DNA from: an uncultured Synergistia bacterium
GTDB lineage: Bacteria; Eremiobacterota; SpSt-956; JAKJGF01
Length of the DNA: 8,439 nt
Assembly (NCBI GenBank): GCA_937888925.1
Contig: CALARM010000691.1
Span: 1 to 8,439, forward strand
Direction: 5' to 3'
Below, piece by piece: positions 7,101-8,439 of this stretch. Position numbers and translations under genes: made by a program. The number at the start of each line of letters is the position of its first letter. Position 1 is the first letter of the stretch. A model generated the notes under the pieces. The model did not search any database and was not told where the DNA came from. It saw nothing but the letters and a program-made list of their open reading frames with translations.

Positions 7101-8439
7101 TCTTCTTCTTCATCTGGCTCCTGTATCTCTACTTCTGCAAACTCTTCTTCCTCTTCTTCTTTCAAAGTCTCTTCTTCTTCCACAGGCAGTTGTATGAGAT
7201 CGTCTTCTTCCTCTTCTTCCTCTTCTTCCTCTTGAGGAGGTTTTTCTTCCTCTTCATCTTCCTCTTCCACTATTTCTATTTTCCTTTTCATACTATCTTC
7301 GGCAAGCCTTAATATCTCATCTACATCCATACTGTCTTTTTCTTCTACTACTTTTTCTTTTACTACTTTTTCTTCTTCATGGGGAGATTCTTCAACTGTT
7401 TTTTCCTCTTCGTAAGTACCTCCGGCAAGCCTCAGAATTTCATCTACGTCTATTTCTTTTTCTTCCTCTTCTTCTCCGGCCTCTTCTCTGATCTCTTCTG
7501 TTTTAAATTCCCTGACAGGTTCTTCTCTGACTTCTTCTATTCTTCTGGTTTCCTGTACACGTTCTATTACTCTTCCACTAAGTCTTCCAAGTTCTCTTTT
7601 TATGTTCTCCTCTAATTTATAATCATTCCTGACCAGGCTTAAAGCTTTTTCCAGATTATCTTTAGCCATATCTTTCATACCCTGAGAATCGTAAACAATG
7701 CCTAAATGATAATAGGCAAGGCTGTCTTCAGGATGTATGTGTATAACCTTTTCAATTTGAGATATGGCAAGATCGTATTTGCCCTGTTTACTGTAAACAA
7801 GGCCTATATTTAAGTTTGCTTCTTTATGACTGAGTTCTGAAGCTATTACAAGTTTGAATTCCGCAAGAGCTCTATCCAGTTCATTCTTTTTAAGGTAAGT
7901 TTCTCCGAGTTTACAATGAGCTTCTGTCATATTAGGAGACTGTTCCAGGGCATTTTTATATTCATCAATGGCCATATCTGTTTTACCCTGGGCCAGATAA
8001 GTATTTCCAAGGGAAACTCTCGCATCTACAAAATCCGGCTCGAAATCAAGGGCTTTTCTATAGCTTACAACTGCTTTTTCATATTCTCCTATTTTGGAAT
8101 GTGCTTCTCCCAGTCTATAATGGGGCATAAACTGGTTCGGATTTAATACAAGGCTTTCCTGGTAATGTTGAATTGCAGAGGTTATCTGATTCTGTTTTTC
8201 GTAGGCAGCTCCAAGATTGAGATGGCATACAGGATCATGAGGATTTTTCTCCAGAACTCTCTGGAAAACCTTTATAGCTCTGTCAAACTTTTGCAGATTT
8301 ATATAGGCGAGACCTAAATTTTTATAAGTATTTTCATTTTCTTCATTGATTTCTATTGCTTTGTTATATTGTTCTATAGCTTCCTCATTTCTTCCCATAT
8401 CTGCATATACTTTACCGAGATCACAGTAAGCCTGATCGA
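4190..8439 (-). CDS. Giant modular TPR protein with Glu-rich linker (5'-truncated by window edge)
   Basis: The frame is open through the right edge: upstream of the ATG at 8398 the codons read QAYCDLGKVYAD, the first helix of another TPR. The true start is therefore outside and more than 1,415 residues are visible. Numbering from that internal Met: TPR block 1 runs to about 259 (eight units seen), a charged cap and Glu-rich linker to about 471, block 2 covers about 472-1083 (18 units), a second cap to about 1110, and block 3 runs to the end (eight units, last cap ending RLKKG). Units are mostly exactly 34 residues and near consensus (YNLGLAYAQLGK...AIVEYKKAIRIDPND). TPR arrays form right-handed superhelices that bind peptides or partner proteins. 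No kinase, glycosyltransferase or other catalytic domain is visible, so this is a scaffold by inference. Localisation cannot be judged without the N-terminus. Confidence 0.95.
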   Translation of the reverse strand, partial: DQAYCDLGKVYADMGRNEEAIEQYNKAIEINEENENTYKNLGLAYINLQKFDRAIKVFQRVLEKNPHDPVCHLNLGAAYEKQNQITSAIQHYQESLVLNPNQFMPHYRLGEAHSKIGEYEKAVVSYRKALDFEPDFVDARVSLGNTYLAQGKTDMAIDEYKNALEQSPNMTEAHCKLGETYLKKNELDRALAEFKLVIASELSHKEANLNIGLVYSKQGKYDLAISQIEKVIHIHPEDSLAYYHLGIVYDSQGMKDMAKDNLEKALSLVRNDYKLEENIKRELGRLSGRVIERVQETRRIEEVREEPVREFKTEEIREEAGEEEEEKEIDVDEILRLAGGTYEEEKTVEESPHEEEKVVKEKVVEEKDSMDVDEILRLAEDSMKRKIEIVEEEDEEEEKPPQEEEEEEEEEDDLIQLPVEEEETLKEEEEEEFAEVEIQEPDEEEETPPEEEEEEETYTVPVKEDKKSLYEEDKVEIYESTPADVQVHFDLGLAYAQLSKYEDAIEEFKRVINKYPGHLESRKQLGNLYEKIDKTDEAIEQYSKLAGLKPEDLDIRIGMASIYSKAGQDDNARREYEKILDIDACNIPALEALSSVHYENQDYEPAIELYQKLLDLIEPRPDMLTRLGVSLIKLERFDEAIPHLQTAINLNEHNLDARYNLALCLYNIKEYNAAVEEFQHIIRKDKTYGPAYFELGRVFMKAGRMDLAISQYQKAIELSPDNGKAHLNLGIACGKMGKINESIVCYRKALELDSNDSQIHYNLGLAYAQLGKIDNAIVEYKKAIRIDPNDSHSYCNLGLAYAQKNAIGPAIKAYKKSIDLDSTYYLSYGNLGIAYSKMDKYEEAISQYQKAIKLNPSYAQGYYNLGLAYAKVGELDKAIESYQKAATHNPKHSAARYNLGIAYMRQERYDLAIKEYQQAIKLNPKFAPAYRNIGMAYSQMEQFDAAIKSFKKALSFNPKDAKSHYHIALALFYKDNFTEAIEEYKAAIEITPDDVEIRRNLGIAYTKTKQYKEALVEFRRAVELDDKDHLAHYYMASCLDETGEPDSAIEEYQKVLSLTPNDAQAYYNLALVYDKKGHTNKANESLLKAREIVEQLKDRDAINMVNKELDRISQKLKIVTTDKSEMYYNAGVASTKSGKYEEAAAQFEKAIDIDPKDPKIYNNLGIVYVKLGKIADAEGQYKKAIALDSSNSQAYFNMGLACSFQGKTQEAITSFEKALELGLKEAKVYDNLGQMYIKAGQGDKAVKAYKLALQCDNKFYQAYANLGFAYAKAGHDQEAIQEYNKSLKIKPDYDQALTYLGIANARTGKNEEAIKNYQDAIKSNSSNIQAITNLAILYDKTGQTDKSIIEYSRALKLKPKNADQILYGLAKAYEKKGDKQKALGAYQKANEFAIKRKNQKYVEATKKDIERLKKG
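4193..5068 (-). repeat. TPR block 3 coding repeats (eight units, 102-bp period)
   Basis: Eight consecutive 34-residue units begin at SEMYYNAGVASTKSGKYEEA and finish with a cap (EFAIKRKNQKYVEATKKDIE, then RLKKG). At DNA level the period is 102 bp. Units share short identical stretches with block 2: GGCTATACCCAGGT occurs at 4529-4542, 5426-5439 and 5732-5745. Confidence 0.85.
5150..6985 (-). repeat. TPR block 2 coding repeats (18 units, 102-bp period)
   Basis: Eighteen near-contiguous 34-residue units begin at VQVHFDLGLAYAQLSKYEDA. The middle units (about 745-950 in protein numbering) are the closest to TPR consensus, while the first few are more divergent. The block ends with a long helix (AREIVEQLKDRDAINMVNKE, then LDRIS) that caps the superhelix before a short link to block 3. 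Confidence 0.85.
6986..7561 (-). other. Glu-rich acidic linker between TPR blocks 1 and 2
   Basis: About 190 residues are dominated by Glu, with runs of up to nine, interspersed with Val/Ile/Pro-containing spacers such as DLIQLPVEEE and VEIQEPDEEE. It is probably disordered and extremely acidic. It carries the nonamer DVDEILRLA twice, at 7424-7450 and 7301-7327. The coding strand is almost all purine here. Confidence 0.9.
7204..7233 (+). repeat. 9-bp tandem repeat in a pure pyrimidine tract
   Basis: CTTCTTCCT is repeated exactly three times plus three bases, within a 31-base run without a purine (7203-7233). It encodes consecutive glutamates on the minus strand. A second pyrimidine run lies at 7069-7091. 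Confidence 0.9.
7622..8439 (-). repeat. TPR block 1 coding repeats (at least eight units, continues off window)
   Basis: Seven complete 34-residue units plus the unit cut by the window edge are visible. They begin with QAYCDLGKVYADMGRNEEAI at the edge. The last unit runs into a charged cap (NDYKLEENIKRELGRLSGRV) that precedes the acidic linker. More units may lie outside. Confidence 0.85.

Noticed and set aside
7041..7235. Rightward Ser-rich open frame
   Set aside because: It is the antisense of the Glu-rich linker (GAA/GAG runs read as TCT/TCC serines), with no ribosome binding site or domain.
8396..8398. ATG as the start of the giant TPR protein
   Set aside because: The codons upstream continue in frame as the first helix of a TPR (QAYCDLGKVYAD), and no ribosome binding site precedes the ATG.
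4190..8439. Regularly spaced repeats as a possible CRISPR array
   Set aside because: The 102-bp period is the 34-codon TPR unit. Repeats are imperfect and coding, with no constant direct repeat or unique spacers.
4190..8439. O-GlcNAc transferase-like protein, because of the long TPR array
   Set aside because: No glycosyltransferase domain follows the repeats. The protein ends in a TPR cap.

Overview
The window is AT-rich DNA, mid-30s % GC by eye. Genes are tightly packed, with strong GGAGG-type ribosome binding sites and bacterial signalling and export features (a HAMP-PAS histidine kinase, an N-terminal membrane anchor, a signal peptide). It is bacterial. I cannot assign a phylum: no rRNA, tRNA or housekeeping gene is present. 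Two genes run off the window, one at each end.

Left part (1-2980). The C-terminal 373 codons of a group-4-type sensor histidine kinase read rightward and end at 1124. Converging on it is a leftward cluster that I read as an operon: a possible 35-codon three-cysteine peptide (2979-2872), an exported TPR protein (2829-2059) and a membrane-anchored TPR protein with a beta-rich C-terminus (2010-1108). The last of these overlaps the 3' end of the kinase gene by 17 bp.

Middle part (2980-4189). An orphan rightward gene (3190-3816) encodes a 208-residue membrane protein with an exact GxxxGxxxGxxxG glycine zipper. I do not recognise its family. It lies between two related non-coding repeats: a single arm at about 3016-3063, and a roughly 100-bp imperfect palindrome at 3907-4009 with a strong central hairpin. 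An 11-bp, helically phased direct repeat sits in its probable promoter.

Right part (4190-8439). One leftward open frame fills the rest and runs off the right edge, so its N-terminus is not seen. It encodes more than 1,415 residues: at least 34 TPR units in three blocks (at least 8, then 18, then 8). Each block ends with a similar long charged capping helix. Blocks 1 and 2 are separated by a roughly 190-residue, extremely Glu-rich linker that carries the nonamer DVDEILRLA twice. No enzymatic domain is visible.

Three of the five or six genes are TPR scaffolds, two of them extracytoplasmic. This suggests assembly or tethering of protein complexes, but nothing here identifies the partners. The parts I consider least described are the modular TPR/acidic-linker protein, the glycine-zipper protein with its flanking repeats, and the small cysteine peptide.
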